Positions 9,439-18,378 of a stretch of 64,000 nt of DNA are shown here, piece by piece. The stretch is taken from positions 248,001 to 312,000 of the forward strand of contig JAFYSZ010000006.1 in NCBI GenBank assembly GCA_017559135.1. Direction: 5' to 3'. The position numbers and the translations under genes are program-made. Numbering within the stretch: the first letter of the stretch is position 1; every line of letters begins with the position of its first letter. Under the pieces are notes generated by a model. That model ran no database searches. It saw nothing but the letters and a program-made list of their open reading frames with translations, and was not told the DNA's origin. Origin of the DNA: Bacteroidales bacterium (GTDB lineage Bacteria > Bacteroidota > Bacteroidia > Bacteroidales > P3).

Positions 9439-10110
9439 TTAATAAACTAAATCGTTCTGCAAATTTAGTAAAAATTTATAAATAACGTAAAAGTTTATTG
9501 TGTTAAAAATTAGTCCCCATACAAAGGCTGGTATGTGTGTTATTTTGGAAAGTAGTTTACAGTCGCCACTTTTCTTTGGCTTGAAAATGGAAAGATAAAG
9601 TATAGTAAAGCAGGCTTTTGTGTTTTCTATTAGTATGATTGTGGAATATATGAATAGGATTAGTTTTTTTATTGTTTCGGGTGTTGGTAGAAGGATAATT
9701 GCGAGGTTTATGCTTATAAAACAGATTGTCCATACAAGTGGGTATGTTTTTTTTATGTATAGGATTAGAATAAGGATAGAAAAGATTGTGATTGTGATGA
9801 TTATAAGGTGTGAGAGGTTGTGTTTTATGCTGTGAATCAAAAGTAGTGAGAAGAATCCGCAACCTATGTAGCCTGAGAGTGAGCAAAAAAATGTTCTTAG
9901 TTTGCTTTTGCTCATGCTTTTGCAACTTCCTTCTGTTGTGGTGTCAAATTCTATTTCTTTTACTTTGTTTCCTAAGATTAGGGCGGTGAGGGCGTGAAAT
10001 GATTCGTGGAAAAAGGTGTTTAATGTGTTTAACCATATTCCTGGTTTTTTGGTGTAACTGAGTATTAGGCAGATTGAGATGATTATTATTTTGATTGCCA
10101 TATTTCCCAT
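9439..10110 (-). CDS. M50-like membrane metallopeptidase domain protein
   Basis: A 223-residue polytopic membrane protein with HESFH near residues 35-39, the HExxH zinc motif placed early in a membrane helix as in the M50B (site-2-protease-like) family. Four or five further hydrophobic segments follow. No clear NPDG-type second motif is visible, so catalytic activity is uncertain. The start overlaps the last codons of aroE; ATG at 10110 or 10101 are both possible. It belongs to the leftward run from 14638 to 9074. Confidence 0.7.
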   Translation of the reverse strand: MGNMAIKIIIISICLILSYTKKPGIWLNTLNTFFHESFHALTALILGNKVKEIEFDTTTEGSCKSMSKSKLRTFFCSLSGYIGCGFFSLLLIHSIKHNLSHLIIITITIFSILILILYIKKTYPLVWTICFISINLAIILLPTPETIKKLILFIYSTIILIENTKACFTILYLSIFKPKKSGDCKLLSKITHIPAFVWGLIFNTINFYVIYKFLLNLQNDLVY

Positions 10111-10826
10111 GCTTTTTCTGCTTGATAATACAACATTTTTGCTCCGTCAATTGCTGTTGCTCCTTTTTCTTTTGCTTTTTTCATTAGTAGGGTTGGGGAG
10201 GGGTTATAGATTAAATCAAAGATTTGGTGTGTGGAATTGAGTTTTGTTAGGTCTATGTCGGGCATTTTGTCTTTTAAGGAGTGCATTCCTACGGGTGAGG
10301 CGTTGATAAATAGGGTGTTGTCTTGGTATTCTTCATTCATTGTTTTGTATGAGATTTGCTCATCTTGTGGATTGCGGCTTACTGTCTTTGTTGGGATTTT
10401 GTGTTTTGATAATACGAAAGATATTGTCTTTGAAACGCCTCCACTTCCTAAGATGTAGGCTTGTTTTATTTTTGAAATATTGAGTTGATTTAAAAGGCTG
10501 TGTTCAAATCCAAAGGCATCGGTGTTGTAGCCTTTGAGTTTTATCGTGTTGTTTTGTCGAATGATTTTCACGCAATTGACATTTCTGCATTCTTTTGCCG
10601 TAGGGGATAGGGTGTCTAAGTGTGATAGGATTTTTTCTTTATAAGGCATTGTTACGCAAAAGCCGTTTAGGTTTTCTTCTTTTTTTATTAAATCTAAAAC
10701 TTCTTCAATTTGTTTTATTTCATATAGATTGAATACGAAGTTTTCTTCCAAATGTGCAAATTTTTCGTCAAAATGCTTTTTGGAATAGGAGTGTGAGAGT
10801 GGAAATCCTATAAGTCCGAAACTTAT
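10086..10826 (-). CDS. aroE: Shikimate dehydrogenase, probably starting at a non-standard AUA codon
   Basis: AroE reduces 3-dehydroshikimate with NADPH in chorismate synthesis. The required N-terminal shikimate-binding block GLIGFPLSHSYSKKHF is encoded at about 10817-10770, upstream of any ATG, GTG or TTG in this frame; the TTG at 10751 would remove it. The only sensible start is ATA at 10826-10824, overlapping the TAA stop of dedA in the four bases ATAA. The product would be 246 residues, slightly short for the family. Other motifs are MPYKEK (catalytic Lys), NTDAFGF and the NADP loop LGSGGVSKT. The identification is firm; the start is inferred. Confidence 0.85.
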   Translation of the reverse strand: MSFGLIGFPLSHSYSKKHFDEKFAHLEENFVFNLYEIKQIEEVLDLIKKEENLNGFCVTMPYKEKILSHLDTLSPTAKECRNVNCVKIIRQNNTIKLKGYNTDAFGFEHSLLNQLNISKIKQAYILGSGGVSKTISFVLSKHKIPTKTVSRNPQDEQISYKTMNEEYQDNTLFINASPVGMHSLKDKMPDIDLTKLNSTHQIFDLIYNPSPTLLMKKAKEKGATAIDGAKMLYYQAEKAWEIWQSK

Positions 10827-11536
10827 GCTTTGTTTTGTTTCTTTTTTGATATGCCTTTGTAGATTAGATAGATTACAAATAAAACGCCTAATCCGAGAAG
10901 AATGTATGAAAGTTCGTGGCTGTATTTGTCAATCAATTCTTTATTTCCGTGTCCTATGTATCCTAAAACGGCTAATAGGATATTCCAAATTCCGGCTCCT
11001 AATGCGGTGAAAGAAATAAAGCTTACAATATTCATTTTTGCTAATCCGGCTGGGATAGATATTAATTGACGAATGCCAGGGACTAATCTGCCGATAAATG
11101 TTGAGCTTTTGCCGTGTTTGTCAAAGTATTGCTCTGCTTTTTCTACTTTTTCTTTGCTTAAAAGACACATTTTGCCAAAGCGTGTTTCGACAAACTTATA
11201 GATTATTGGTCTTCCGAGCCATTTTGCTAAGTAATAGTTAATCAATGCTCCGATTATTGCTCCCAAAGTTGCGAAAACAACTACTAAAACTATGTTCATA
11301 TTGCTGTTTTCTTCTAATGCTTTGTATGCAGCAGGTGGAACAACAACCTCAGAAGGGAAAGGAATGAAACTACTCTCAATTGTCATCAGTAAAGTTACTG
11401 TTCCGTAGTTCATATTATCCATATACCATGAGGTAACTTGTTCTACCAAGTTTTTTTCTTCGGTTTGAGCAAATGTTGTTATGCTAATGCTTGTGAAAAA
11501 CAAGCAAAGAATTAATGTTTTAATAATTTTCTTCAT
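10823..11536 (-). CDS. DedA family membrane protein
   Basis: The 237-residue protein starts with a cleavable-looking signal ending TTFAQ, unusual but seen in Bacteroidota DedA proteins. It carries the DedA core: ESSFIPFPSEVV and FIGRLVPGIRQLISIPAGLAKMN with the conserved Arg and Pro. DedA proteins act in undecaprenyl-phosphate or phospholipid flipping and membrane homeostasis. ATG at 11536 is preferred because it begins a good signal peptide; an in-frame ATG lies at 11545. The start overlaps the end of the TPR gene and the stop overlaps the aroE start, so translation is probably coupled. Confidence 0.9.
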   Translation of the reverse strand: MKKIIKTLILCLFFTSISITTFAQTEEKNLVEQVTSWYMDNMNYGTVTLLMTIESSFIPFPSEVVVPPAAYKALEENSNMNIVLVVVFATLGAIIGALINYYLAKWLGRPIIYKFVETRFGKMCLLSKEKVEKAEQYFDKHGKSSTFIGRLVPGIRQLISIPAGLAKMNIVSFISFTALGAGIWNILLAVLGYIGHGNKELIDKYSHELSYILLGLGVLFVIYLIYKGISKKKQNKA

Positions 11537-13205
11537 CGTAATCAAATTGTTTTAGTAAATCTCCAAGGAATGAATATACGTCTTCGCTATTTTCTATTTC
11601 TGATACTGAACTTAGGGATATGATTATTGAACTTCCGTAAATTTCTGCTGCGGAGATAATCATATTTTTTAATTCTTCGGTAGGGTGGTTGTTTGTTAGC
11701 ACAAGTTCTGCATAGGTGGAAATTGCAGAAAATATGTTATTTTCAACGAAATCCACTGTAAGCAATTCTTTAATTAATAATTTGAGAAAATCTAATGCTG
11801 TGTTGATAATATCTGACTTGAAAAGTAGTTTTGCCCACATTGAAATAAGCATTGTAAGTATTGTGTAAAGTATTTGTAGTTTGTCTTCGTTTGGTCTTTT
11901 GTTTGATTTGAGTTCCGCAATCTCTTCTTCTATTGTTTCATATAGGTTTTGAAAGATGTCTATTGCTTTTTCCGATTTGCCAATCATATAAAGCATTTCG
12001 GCGTATGAGATTTTTGCAACATAGTTATCTGGTTCTTTTTCTATAAGCGTTAAAGCGTATATTTCTGCAAGTTTAGTATCTCCTAATTGTAAGTAAAGCC
12101 TTGAAAGAGTGTGGTAGATATATTGTTCGGAGAAGAAAATTTTGTCGGAAAAGAAAGGTATTTTTAAACTTTTTTTAAGAGTTTCTTTGCAAACTTCAAT
12201 ACATTTATTGATTTTTTCTTCTTCTATGTAAATATTTATGATTTCTTTATAGGTCATTGCATAACACACCAATAAATCTTGTCGCTTTTTAGGATTTATT
12301 TCTTCTTTTTTTAGTATGTTTTCAATTGTTTCTAATATTTTTCTTAGGATTTTAACCCTGTCTTTCTTCTTGCCGCTATCGATATAGTTGATATACTTTT
12401 TTCGTATCACATCTATATCATCGGGTTCTAAGCAAAGAAAATATTCACAAGCATTTAAAGCTTTTTCGGGTTCATCACATCTTTCGTAAAATTCGGCAAG
12501 CATTTCCCAATAACAAGAGTTTTGAGGATCGTATTCAACGAACTTTTCAACGAAAGGATAGAATATCTTTTTGTATTTTTTAACTTTTTTACATAATTCG
12601 GCAGTTGAGAAAATCAAATCGTCAGGAATGACTGTCGCAGAGAACATAAAATCATTTGCTCCATAACTTTTTATTTCTTCTGTCTTTTTTGAAGTATATT
12701 TTTCATAGCAAATCTCAAATGCTTTAAGTAAAGAATCTTTTGCTTTCTCAAATTCATTTAATTTTATGTACTGATAACCTGCTAAATTAAGGATATATTC
12801 GTTTTCAATGTGCTTTAAGCAATCTTCTGCTATTTTTAGTGCGTTTAAGTGCTTACCTTCTCTTGATAAAATCTGTCCTCCTTGATATGTTAAGAGGAGT
12901 ATTTGTTTTTTGTTGCTTAATTTCTTTTTTGATTCCAACAAATAAAGTAGAGCATTCTCATAATTTTCAAGTGCAATAAACTCTGCTTTTCTTACAATAA
13001 GTTCTTCGTTTGTAGGATACTGCTTTAATGAAAGGTTTATGGCTTTTTCTAACAATTCTTCGTTATCTTCTTCTATGAAATAGTAGTCTATAATATCTAT
13101 CCACTCATCTAAATCATAAAAAATTAAGAGTTCTTTGTTTTTTACTTTGTTTGAAAACCCTCTTATAAGAGAAAAAATGTATTCGCTTTCGTCTGAAAAA
13201 TCCAT
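11520..13205 (-). CDS. Tetratricopeptide-repeat protein
   Basis: A 561-residue, largely helical protein with several TPR-like hairpins, for example around YQYIKLNEFEKAKDSLLKAFE and CDEPEKALNACEYFLCLEPDDIDV. No signal peptide or catalytic motif is visible, so it is probably a cytoplasmic scaffold. It lies 11 bases downstream of the secreted-protein gene and overlaps dedA by 17 bases. The partner is unknown. Confidence 0.85.
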   Translation of the reverse strand: MDFSDESEYIFSLIRGFSNKVKNKELLIFYDLDEWIDIIDYYFIEEDNEELLEKAINLSLKQYPTNEELIVRKAEFIALENYENALLYLLESKKKLSNKKQILLLTYQGGQILSREGKHLNALKIAEDCLKHIENEYILNLAGYQYIKLNEFEKAKDSLLKAFEICYEKYTSKKTEEIKSYGANDFMFSATVIPDDLIFSTAELCKKVKKYKKIFYPFVEKFVEYDPQNSCYWEMLAEFYERCDEPEKALNACEYFLCLEPDDIDVIRKKYINYIDSGKKKDRVKILRKILETIENILKKEEINPKKRQDLLVCYAMTYKEIINIYIEEEKINKCIEVCKETLKKSLKIPFFSDKIFFSEQYIYHTLSRLYLQLGDTKLAEIYALTLIEKEPDNYVAKISYAEMLYMIGKSEKAIDIFQNLYETIEEEIAELKSNKRPNEDKLQILYTILTMLISMWAKLLFKSDIINTALDFLKLLIKELLTVDFVENNIFSAISTYAELVLTNNHPTEELKNMIISAAEIYGSSIIISLSSVSEIENSEDVYSFLGDLLKQFDYDEENY

Positions 13206-13216
13206 ATCTCTAATTT

Positions 13217-14638
13217 TTATCTTAATTCTACGGGAATCATAGCAACGCGGAAGAGTTTATTGTTTCTAAAAATAATGTAAATATTTCCCATATAGAACCA
13301 ATGTCTATTGCTTCCGTCAAAATTGTTCAATACTTCTCTATCTGCCTTTCCCCAAGATAAGAAAGCCATATCCATTGTCATATCTTTGATTAACTCTTTT
13401 TGCAAAATTGCTTTGTGATATGTAGGATAAGTGTCTTTATACTTCAATACCTTGTTGCCATCTGCCAAATAAAGATCAAAACTCAATCTGTCGCCTAAGT
13501 TAAAGTCAGCAGGCATATAGAATTTTCTTCCTTTTTCGTTTCTCATCAACATTTGGAACTTGCCGTCTTTTACTACAAAGTCTAAACAATGAAAAACATC
13601 GCCTTGTTTAACGGTTATAGGTTTTTTCCAACGCAAATCAATCACAGTTAAAGGGAATTTGTCGCCACGAACCACAAAATCCTTGTCCTTATAGTATGCT
13701 CTGATTTTCTTATAATATGCCTCAATTACAAAATCAAACTCTCCACGTTCTTTAATCGTAGGATATTTGTAATAAACCGTATCTCTACCTCCTTTTTGTA
13801 CCAATTTCAAATACACATCTGTCAAATTCTCTGCACTATGACACCAATCAGCAACGGTAAACGTCTTTCCTGCCAACAACTTAGCCTTTCCAATAGGATA
13901 ATCAGTGAAAGAATACTTACGACTATCATCATCGTAATTGTAAAGTTTTGTTCCGTTAAACAATCTCTTTAAAGTAGCGTCAGTAACCACAGGTAGAGTA
14001 ATTTTATAGCCTACTAAACGCATAGGAAGATGAGCATAATTACTATTTGTGTCGTAATCCACAAGATTTATATCCTCATGCGACCATTTACTCACAGGAT
14101 ACTGATTCTTATTCTCGTTATAATAACTCATAGGCGTGAAAGGGAAATTATAACGATTGTAATGATTTTGATAATTATAGAAAATAGTATCACCAGTTGA
14201 GCCGATAATCAATTTCATAAAAGGATATTGCATCTTTGTGAAGTCTTGCATATAGTAATCTGCATTAAAGATTTTCGCAAATGCAAATTGGTCAGCAACA
14301 TAATCCGCAACTACAAACCATTCTCCTTTAAGCGATTGTATTCTTTCAGGACTCATTCTCGAAAGTTTATAATACAAAACCCCAGTGTCGTCATCTTTCT
14401 CTGGAATTGCAATATTTCCGACAAAGAAAAACTTATTTAAAGCCGAATCTGAGGCATCTTGCAAATAAAGAGTTTGCCCCACCATTGCAAAAGGTGTATT
14501 CATAAACTTCAAATGCTTATCATAATCAGCATAATCAAAATCCGGAAGATGTTTATACTGTCTAAGCTGTGCAAAACCTTGATTACAAGATAGAATTGCT
14601 ATCAAAACAAAAAGAATAAAGCGACAGTTTTTTCTCAT
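13217..14638 (-). CDS. Secreted hypothetical protein
   Basis: The 473-residue product has a clear signal peptide (24 residues ending QGFAQ). The start at 14638 is preferred over the in-frame ATG at 14689 because it sits directly on that signal and downstream of the promoter at 14670. The mature part repeats segments of the type VADYVADQFAFAKIFNADYYMQDF, KLLAGKTFTVADWC and LYLADGNKVLKY, suggesting several small beta domains. I do not recognise the family. It heads the leftward run. Confidence 0.8.
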   Translation of the reverse strand: MRKNCRFILFVLIAILSCNQGFAQLRQYKHLPDFDYADYDKHLKFMNTPFAMVGQTLYLQDASDSALNKFFFVGNIAIPEKDDDTGVLYYKLSRMSPERIQSLKGEWFVVADYVADQFAFAKIFNADYYMQDFTKMQYPFMKLIIGSTGDTIFYNYQNHYNRYNFPFTPMSYYNENKNQYPVSKWSHEDINLVDYDTNSNYAHLPMRLVGYKITLPVVTDATLKRLFNGTKLYNYDDDSRKYSFTDYPIGKAKLLAGKTFTVADWCHSAENLTDVYLKLVQKGGRDTVYYKYPTIKERGEFDFVIEAYYKKIRAYYKDKDFVVRGDKFPLTVIDLRWKKPITVKQGDVFHCLDFVVKDGKFQMLMRNEKGRKFYMPADFNLGDRLSFDLYLADGNKVLKYKDTYPTYHKAILQKELIKDMTMDMAFLSWGKADREVLNNFDGSNRHWFYMGNIYIIFRNNKLFRVAMIPVELR

Positions 14639-14669
14639 AAACGTAATAATATTATTTAGTTTTAAACGG

Positions 14670-14677
14670 CAAATATA
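14670..14677 (-). promoter_or_regulatory. TAnnTTTG -7 element of the leftward run
   Basis: Reads TATATTTG on the minus strand, 31 bases before the ATG at 14638. Probably drives 13217-14638 and the genes behind it. Confidence 0.6.
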
Positions 14678-14720
14678 CGAATAAAACAACGAAAAACGTA
14701 CACAAAATAGTTTTTTTTTC

Positions 14721-14728
14721 TAATTTTG
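14721..14728 (+). promoter_or_regulatory. TAnnTTTG -7 element of trmD
   Basis: TAATTTTG, 18 bases before the trmD ATG, divergent from the minus-strand promoter at 14670. Confidence 0.6.
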
Positions 14729-14746
14729 TAAATAAAAATATAAAAA

Positions 14747-15427
14747 ATGAGAATAGATATTATCACTTTGTTTCCCGATATGTTTAGCGAGATATTCTCT
14801 CAAAGCATCTTGAAAAGAGCACAAGATAAAGGCTTGTTTGAGGTTGGAATACACAATCTTAGAGATTATTCCTTAAACAAAAATCATAACGTTGATGATT
14901 ACCCATACGGAGGCGGTGCAGGAATGGTTATGCAGATAGAACCGGTGGATAATTGTCTTAATTTTTTGAAGTCAAAATACACTTACGATGAAATAATCTA
15001 CACTGCACCAGACGGAGAGCGTTTAAGCCAAAGTTTAAGCAACGAATTAGCACTAAAAAACAATCTTTGCATACTCTGTGGTCATTACAAAGGAGTAGAT
15101 GAACGCATAAGAGAACACTTGATTACAAGAGAAATATCAATAGGAGACTATGTCCTTAGCGGAGGAGAATTAGCCGCTGCTGTAATTGCCGATAGCGTTG
15201 TAAGACTTCTTCCGGGAGTTTTGAACGATGAAACATCTGCTCTTACCGATTCTTTTCAACAAGATTTAGTTTCTGCTCCTGTTTACACACGTCCTGCAAA
15301 TTACAAAGGTTGGCAAGTACCTGATGTATTATTAAGCGGACACGATAAAAAGATTGATGAATGGCGTTTTGAACAAGCCCTAAAACGAACAAAAGAACGC
15401 CGTCCAGAATTACTAAGTGATAAATAA
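14747..15427 (+). CDS. trmD: tRNA (guanine-N1)-methyltransferase TrmD
   Basis: TrmD methylates G37 of tRNAs, using S-adenosylmethionine bound in a trefoil knot. At 226 residues it has normal length. Diagnostic blocks are [13 protein letters not shown] at the N-terminus, [14 protein letters not shown], and the knot [12 protein letters not shown] with [13 protein letters not shown]. The usual GHYEG reads GHYKG here. It is a single-gene unit with its own promoter and terminator. Confidence 0.97.
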   Translation: MRIDIITLFPDMFSEIFSQSILKRAQDKGLFEVGIHNLRDYSLNKNHNVDDYPYGGGAGMVMQIEPVDNCLNFLKSKYTYDEIIYTAPDGERLSQSLSNELALKNNLCILCGHYKGVDERIREHLITREISIGDYVLSGGELAAAVIADSVVRLLPGVLNDETSALTDSFQQDLVSAPVYTRPANYKGWQVPDVLLSGHDKKIDEWRFEQALKRTKERRPELLSDK

Positions 15428-15431
15428 CGAA

Positions 15432-15478
15432 AAATAAAGCAAAGAATAAAAAAGATAATTCTTCGCTTTATTTTTTTT
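15432..15478 (+). terminator. Terminator after trmD
   Basis: 16-bp stem with one mismatch (15432-15447 with 15458-15473) followed by eight T. Confidence 0.85.
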
Positions 15479-15495
15479 ATTCAAAGAAATATTTC

Positions 15496-15503
15496 TACAT
15501 TTG
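15496..15503 (+). promoter_or_regulatory. Distal TAnnTTTG promoter, first leader copy
   Basis: TACATTTG. A second element lies 51 bases downstream at 15547. The same pair occurs in the second leader. Confidence 0.6.
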
Positions 15504-15546
15504 CAGAACAATATTAAATATTATGCAAATCCTCAAAAGCATAACC

Positions 15547-15554
15547 TACCTTTG
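15547..15554 (+). promoter_or_regulatory. Proximal TAnnTTTG promoter, first leader copy
   Basis: TACCTTTG within the block conserved between both leaders. It would give a leader of about 120 bases before the ATG at 15683. Confidence 0.5.
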
Positions 15555-15574
15555 CAAGAATAATTTGAGCAAAT

Positions 15575-15612
15575 AGAGATGTTTGCTTCATCTCTTGCTT
15601 TGAGCAAACATC
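15575..15612 (+). promoter_or_regulatory. Leader with two mutually exclusive hairpins, copy 1
   Basis: AGAGATG (15575-15581) can pair with CATCTCT (15589-15595). The overlapping GATGTTTGCT (15578-15587) can pair perfectly with AGCAAACATC (15603-15612). Only one can form at a time. The leader ends with TTAGGAGG seven bases before the ATG, a strong Shine-Dalgarno that is unusual in Bacteroidota. Confidence 0.55.
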
Positions 15613-15682
15613 GTTAAAATAAATCCAATCAAAGCAAAGAGAAAATAAAGTATTCACACTCTAAATTTTAGGAGGAAATAAA

Positions 15683-16996
15683 ATGAAAAGAAGTATAATA
15701 TTACTATTGGTATTACTGCCAATAGTCGCATTTTCACAAATGCAAAATATAATAAATCAAGGAAATACAGCAACTACGCAAAGAAACTTTGGAAATGTTT
15801 TCTTGGCTAATGTTATAGATTCTAATTTAATGAGAGTAAGAAGTGTTAATTCTAATGAGTTGATTACTTCAATACCTCAAATTACTCAAACAACATCATT
15901 TATTCGTTCAACGATTGGAACGAATTCTATAACAGTATCAACATTGTCTAATCTGAAAGTTCATGATTTTAAAATATTAAATGGACAAATTTATTTTTGT
16001 GGTGAGAGTAATTCTTATGGGAGTTTTATAGCCTGGACAACAATAAATAATTTATTTAGCCAAAACCCATCTCCAATTACATTACAAATAATAAATAATC
16101 CAATAAAACCTACTGCTATTACAGAATTAGAAGTTTATTTGTATAGTAATGATGTATATCTAACTGCATTAGCGGATAGTATTTATTTAATTGATATGAA
16201 TACTTCCAATCCGAATACATATCAAATAATGCAAAATAACGTCGGTAAATTTAGAAATTTGTCAGTTGGAAATAAAAAAATAGTTACATTGGAACAAGTA
16301 AACGATACATCAATAATTATTACAGCATTTAATAAAACTAATATTCCTAATTATATGTATAGAGCATTTACTCACCCTATATTGAGGTTTGATAAATACC
16401 TATTAGAAAATTCAATGACTAATAAGGATATTTTTACCTTTGCGTATACGCATAGAAAACATAACAATAATACTTATTACAAAACAGACTTTGCTACTTT
16501 TGAAATTACAAATGGAATACACATAACAAATAAACAATGTTTAGAAGTTGCAGATGGGAAATTAGAGCCAATCGATTTAGAGTTTTGTATAGAGGATAGT
16601 ACTTTGCTGTATTTAGCTGGAGGACGTTATGGATATGATGAGATATATCCAATTAAGCCCTTAGAATATGGAGATTACAATATAACGACTATCAAGCCTC
16701 CAACTCCAACTGATGATGTAAGAAAGCAGTATAATAGTATTATTAGGTATGATAATTATTATTTTGCGGCAATTGCAAAAGGAATTGATCTAAATCAAAT
16801 ATCAATTTTTGATTGTTTAAGGAGTGTTATTCCATCTCATAATTGTGCTAAGAATTATAACGAAATAGTAAGAAATTATTACTATTTAAATTATGCTTCT
16901 TTGAGTACAAGTTATACATACATGATAGGACAACAATTTACAACTACTATAAATGTAGGTTGTTATACAACAATATATGGGTTCGATTGTCAATAA
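15683..16996 (+). CDS. Secreted protein A1 of a duplicated two-gene unit
   Basis: 437 residues with a signal peptide ending VAFSQ and no T9SS sorting domain. The body has recurring beta-rich segments (VHDFKILNGQIYFCGES, ELEVYLYSNDVYLTALAD, FRNLSVGNKKIVTLE) that suggest a propeller-like fold. It is paralogous to 18379-19686; similarity is strongest at the signal peptide and in the GESNSYGSFIAWTTINNLF region. It is followed after 16 bases by a T9SS-exported partner. I do not recognise the family. Confidence 0.8.
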   Translation: MKRSIILLLVLLPIVAFSQMQNIINQGNTATTQRNFGNVFLANVIDSNLMRVRSVNSNELITSIPQITQTTSFIRSTIGTNSITVSTLSNLKVHDFKILNGQIYFCGESNSYGSFIAWTTINNLFSQNPSPITLQIINNPIKPTAITELEVYLYSNDVYLTALADSIYLIDMNTSNPNTYQIMQNNVGKFRNLSVGNKKIVTLEQVNDTSIIITAFNKTNIPNYMYRAFTHPILRFDKYLLENSMTNKDIFTFAYTHRKHNNNTYYKTDFATFEITNGIHITNKQCLEVADGKLEPIDLEFCIEDSTLLYLAGGRYGYDEIYPIKPLEYGDYNITTIKPPTPTDDVRKQYNSIIRYDNYYFAAIAKGIDLNQISIFDCLRSVIPSHNCAKNYNEIVRNYYYLNYASLSTSYTYMIGQQFTTTINVGCYTTIYGFDCQ

Positions 16997-17012
16997 TTTA
17001 TAAAAAAACGAT

Positions 17013-18167
17013 ATGAAAAAAATAGTAATAATATTTACGTTAATCGTTGCTTGTGCTTTTACAGTGAAAGCACAAAACTCTAATCCACCAAATGATTATT
17101 TTTTACCTGATTTTATAGATGTAGAAAATTGTGGATTAGTTGAATTTAATAGTGTAGAAGACACTTGGTTATTTTTAGCACGGGGACATCATTATTTTAT
17201 AACAACGGGGCTTGGAGCTATATATCCAAATAGTAGTGTGGAAGGTTATATACCAGGAGTGCTTGACAGAGCTCAACCTTGTTACACAGATACTTTATTA
17301 ACTGTAATAGGTGTTGCAATAGGTGTTAATCGTTTTGCTTCTGGTATTGGATCATTAACAAAATTTACATTTATTAATCCACTTGACCAAGGTAGTTTAG
17401 ATATTACATATCAAGAAAATCTAAATCTATATAATTCTATTCAAAAAGGTAAATTAAAATTAATGAATGCTACATTAGATAGAGAGATAATATCAATTGA
17501 TATTGATACAAACTTTACTTATGCAAATACACCAAATTGTACATATTTAGAATATTATTTTAGCAACCCTGTAAATGTAAATGGTTTGTTTTATATAGTG
17601 GAAGATGCAACTAATATTAGCACTCGATTATCTTATGTCATGTTTACTAAAGATTGTTATTTTGAATATCCGTCATTGGTACGAACAGCAGAAGACACTA
17701 TTGAAACTCCTTGGATGGAATGGGTACAACATCCGTATAATAATATCTATTACTTACAAACTCCTGAAATTATATTTGGTACATATCAATATTGGTCAAA
17801 TGGACTTGCTCCTATTCCAAACACTTGTCAAATGTATTTCTTCCCAATCTTTGCAGAAACAGACTCTACTTTGGGAGATGGCATAAATTTTGATACAAAC
17901 GACTCAACAGATATGTCGCTTTACAATGCTACAGTTGATAGATATTCTTTTGTTTCGCCAAATCCTGCAAAGGATATTGTAACAGTGCAATCATCTTTTA
18001 AGGTAAAGGAAATAGAAATCCATAATGCCTTAGGACAAGTTGTGTTAAGAAAACAAGGTAGTCAAAACATTGAAACAATAGATGTGTCAAATCTTCAAAG
18101 TGGTGCTTACATTGTAAGAATAAAGACACAAAGAGGCTTTGCAAACAAAAAGATTTTGATAGAATAA
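17013..18167 (+). CDS. T9SS-exported surface protein B1 of the duplicated unit
   Basis: 384 residues: signal peptide ending FTVKAQ, a Cys-containing beta-rich body (DYFLPDFIDVENCG, LDRAQPCYTDTLLTV), and a type A T9SS C-terminal sorting domain from about residue 310 with SPNPAKD, the GxV-type strand and a final KKILIE. It should cross the outer membrane by T9SS and be surface attached or released. The sister protein is encoded at 19707-20813. Function is unknown; pairing with A1 in both copies suggests they act together. Confidence 0.85.
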   Translation: MKKIVIIFTLIVACAFTVKAQNSNPPNDYFLPDFIDVENCGLVEFNSVEDTWLFLARGHHYFITTGLGAIYPNSSVEGYIPGVLDRAQPCYTDTLLTVIGVAIGVNRFASGIGSLTKFTFINPLDQGSLDITYQENLNLYNSIQKGKLKLMNATLDREIISIDIDTNFTYANTPNCTYLEYYFSNPVNVNGLFYIVEDATNISTRLSYVMFTKDCYFEYPSLVRTAEDTIETPWMEWVQHPYNNIYYLQTPEIIFGTYQYWSNGLAPIPNTCQMYFFPIFAETDSTLGDGINFDTNDSTDMSLYNATVDRYSFVSPNPAKDIVTVQSSFKVKEIEIHNALGQVVLRKQGSQNIETIDVSNLQSGAYIVRIKTQRGFANKKILIE

Positions 18168-18190
18168 ATCAAAGAATAAAAAAAATATTT

Positions 18191-18198
18191 CTATATTT
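18191..18198 (+). promoter_or_regulatory. Distal TAnnTTTG promoter, second leader copy
   Basis: TATATTTG, equivalent to 15496-15503 in the first copy. Confidence 0.6.
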
Positions 18199-18241
18199 GC
18201 AATACATATTCAAATATTATGCAAAACACTAAAAGCATAAC

Positions 18242-18249
18242 CTACCTTT
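18242..18249 (+). promoter_or_regulatory. Proximal TAnnTTTG promoter, second leader copy
   Basis: TACCTTTG, equivalent to 15547-15554. Confidence 0.5.
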
Positions 18250-18269
18250 GCAAGAACAATTTAAGCAAA

Positions 18270-18307
18270 TAGAGATGTTTGCTTCATCTCTTGCTTTGAG
18301 CAAACAT
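18270..18307 (+). promoter_or_regulatory. Leader with two mutually exclusive hairpins, copy 2
   Basis: Hairpin 1 pairs 18270-18276 with 18284-18290. Hairpin 2 pairs 18273-18282 with 18298-18307. The arms are identical in sequence to copy 1, and the same TTAGGAGG precedes the ATG at 18379. Confidence 0.55.
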
Positions 18308-18378
18308 CGTTAAAATAAATCCAATCAAAGCAAAGAGAAATTAAAGTATTCACACTCTAAATTTTAGGAGGAAATAAA

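Noticed and set aside
9557-9925. 122-residue minus-strand open frame
   Set aside because: It overlaps the M50-like gene in another frame, is rich in His/Asn/Thr without any domain, and has no start signal of its own.
10086-10751. aroE starting at the TTG at 10751
   Set aside because: This start would delete the shikimate-binding N-terminal block that is encoded in frame just upstream.
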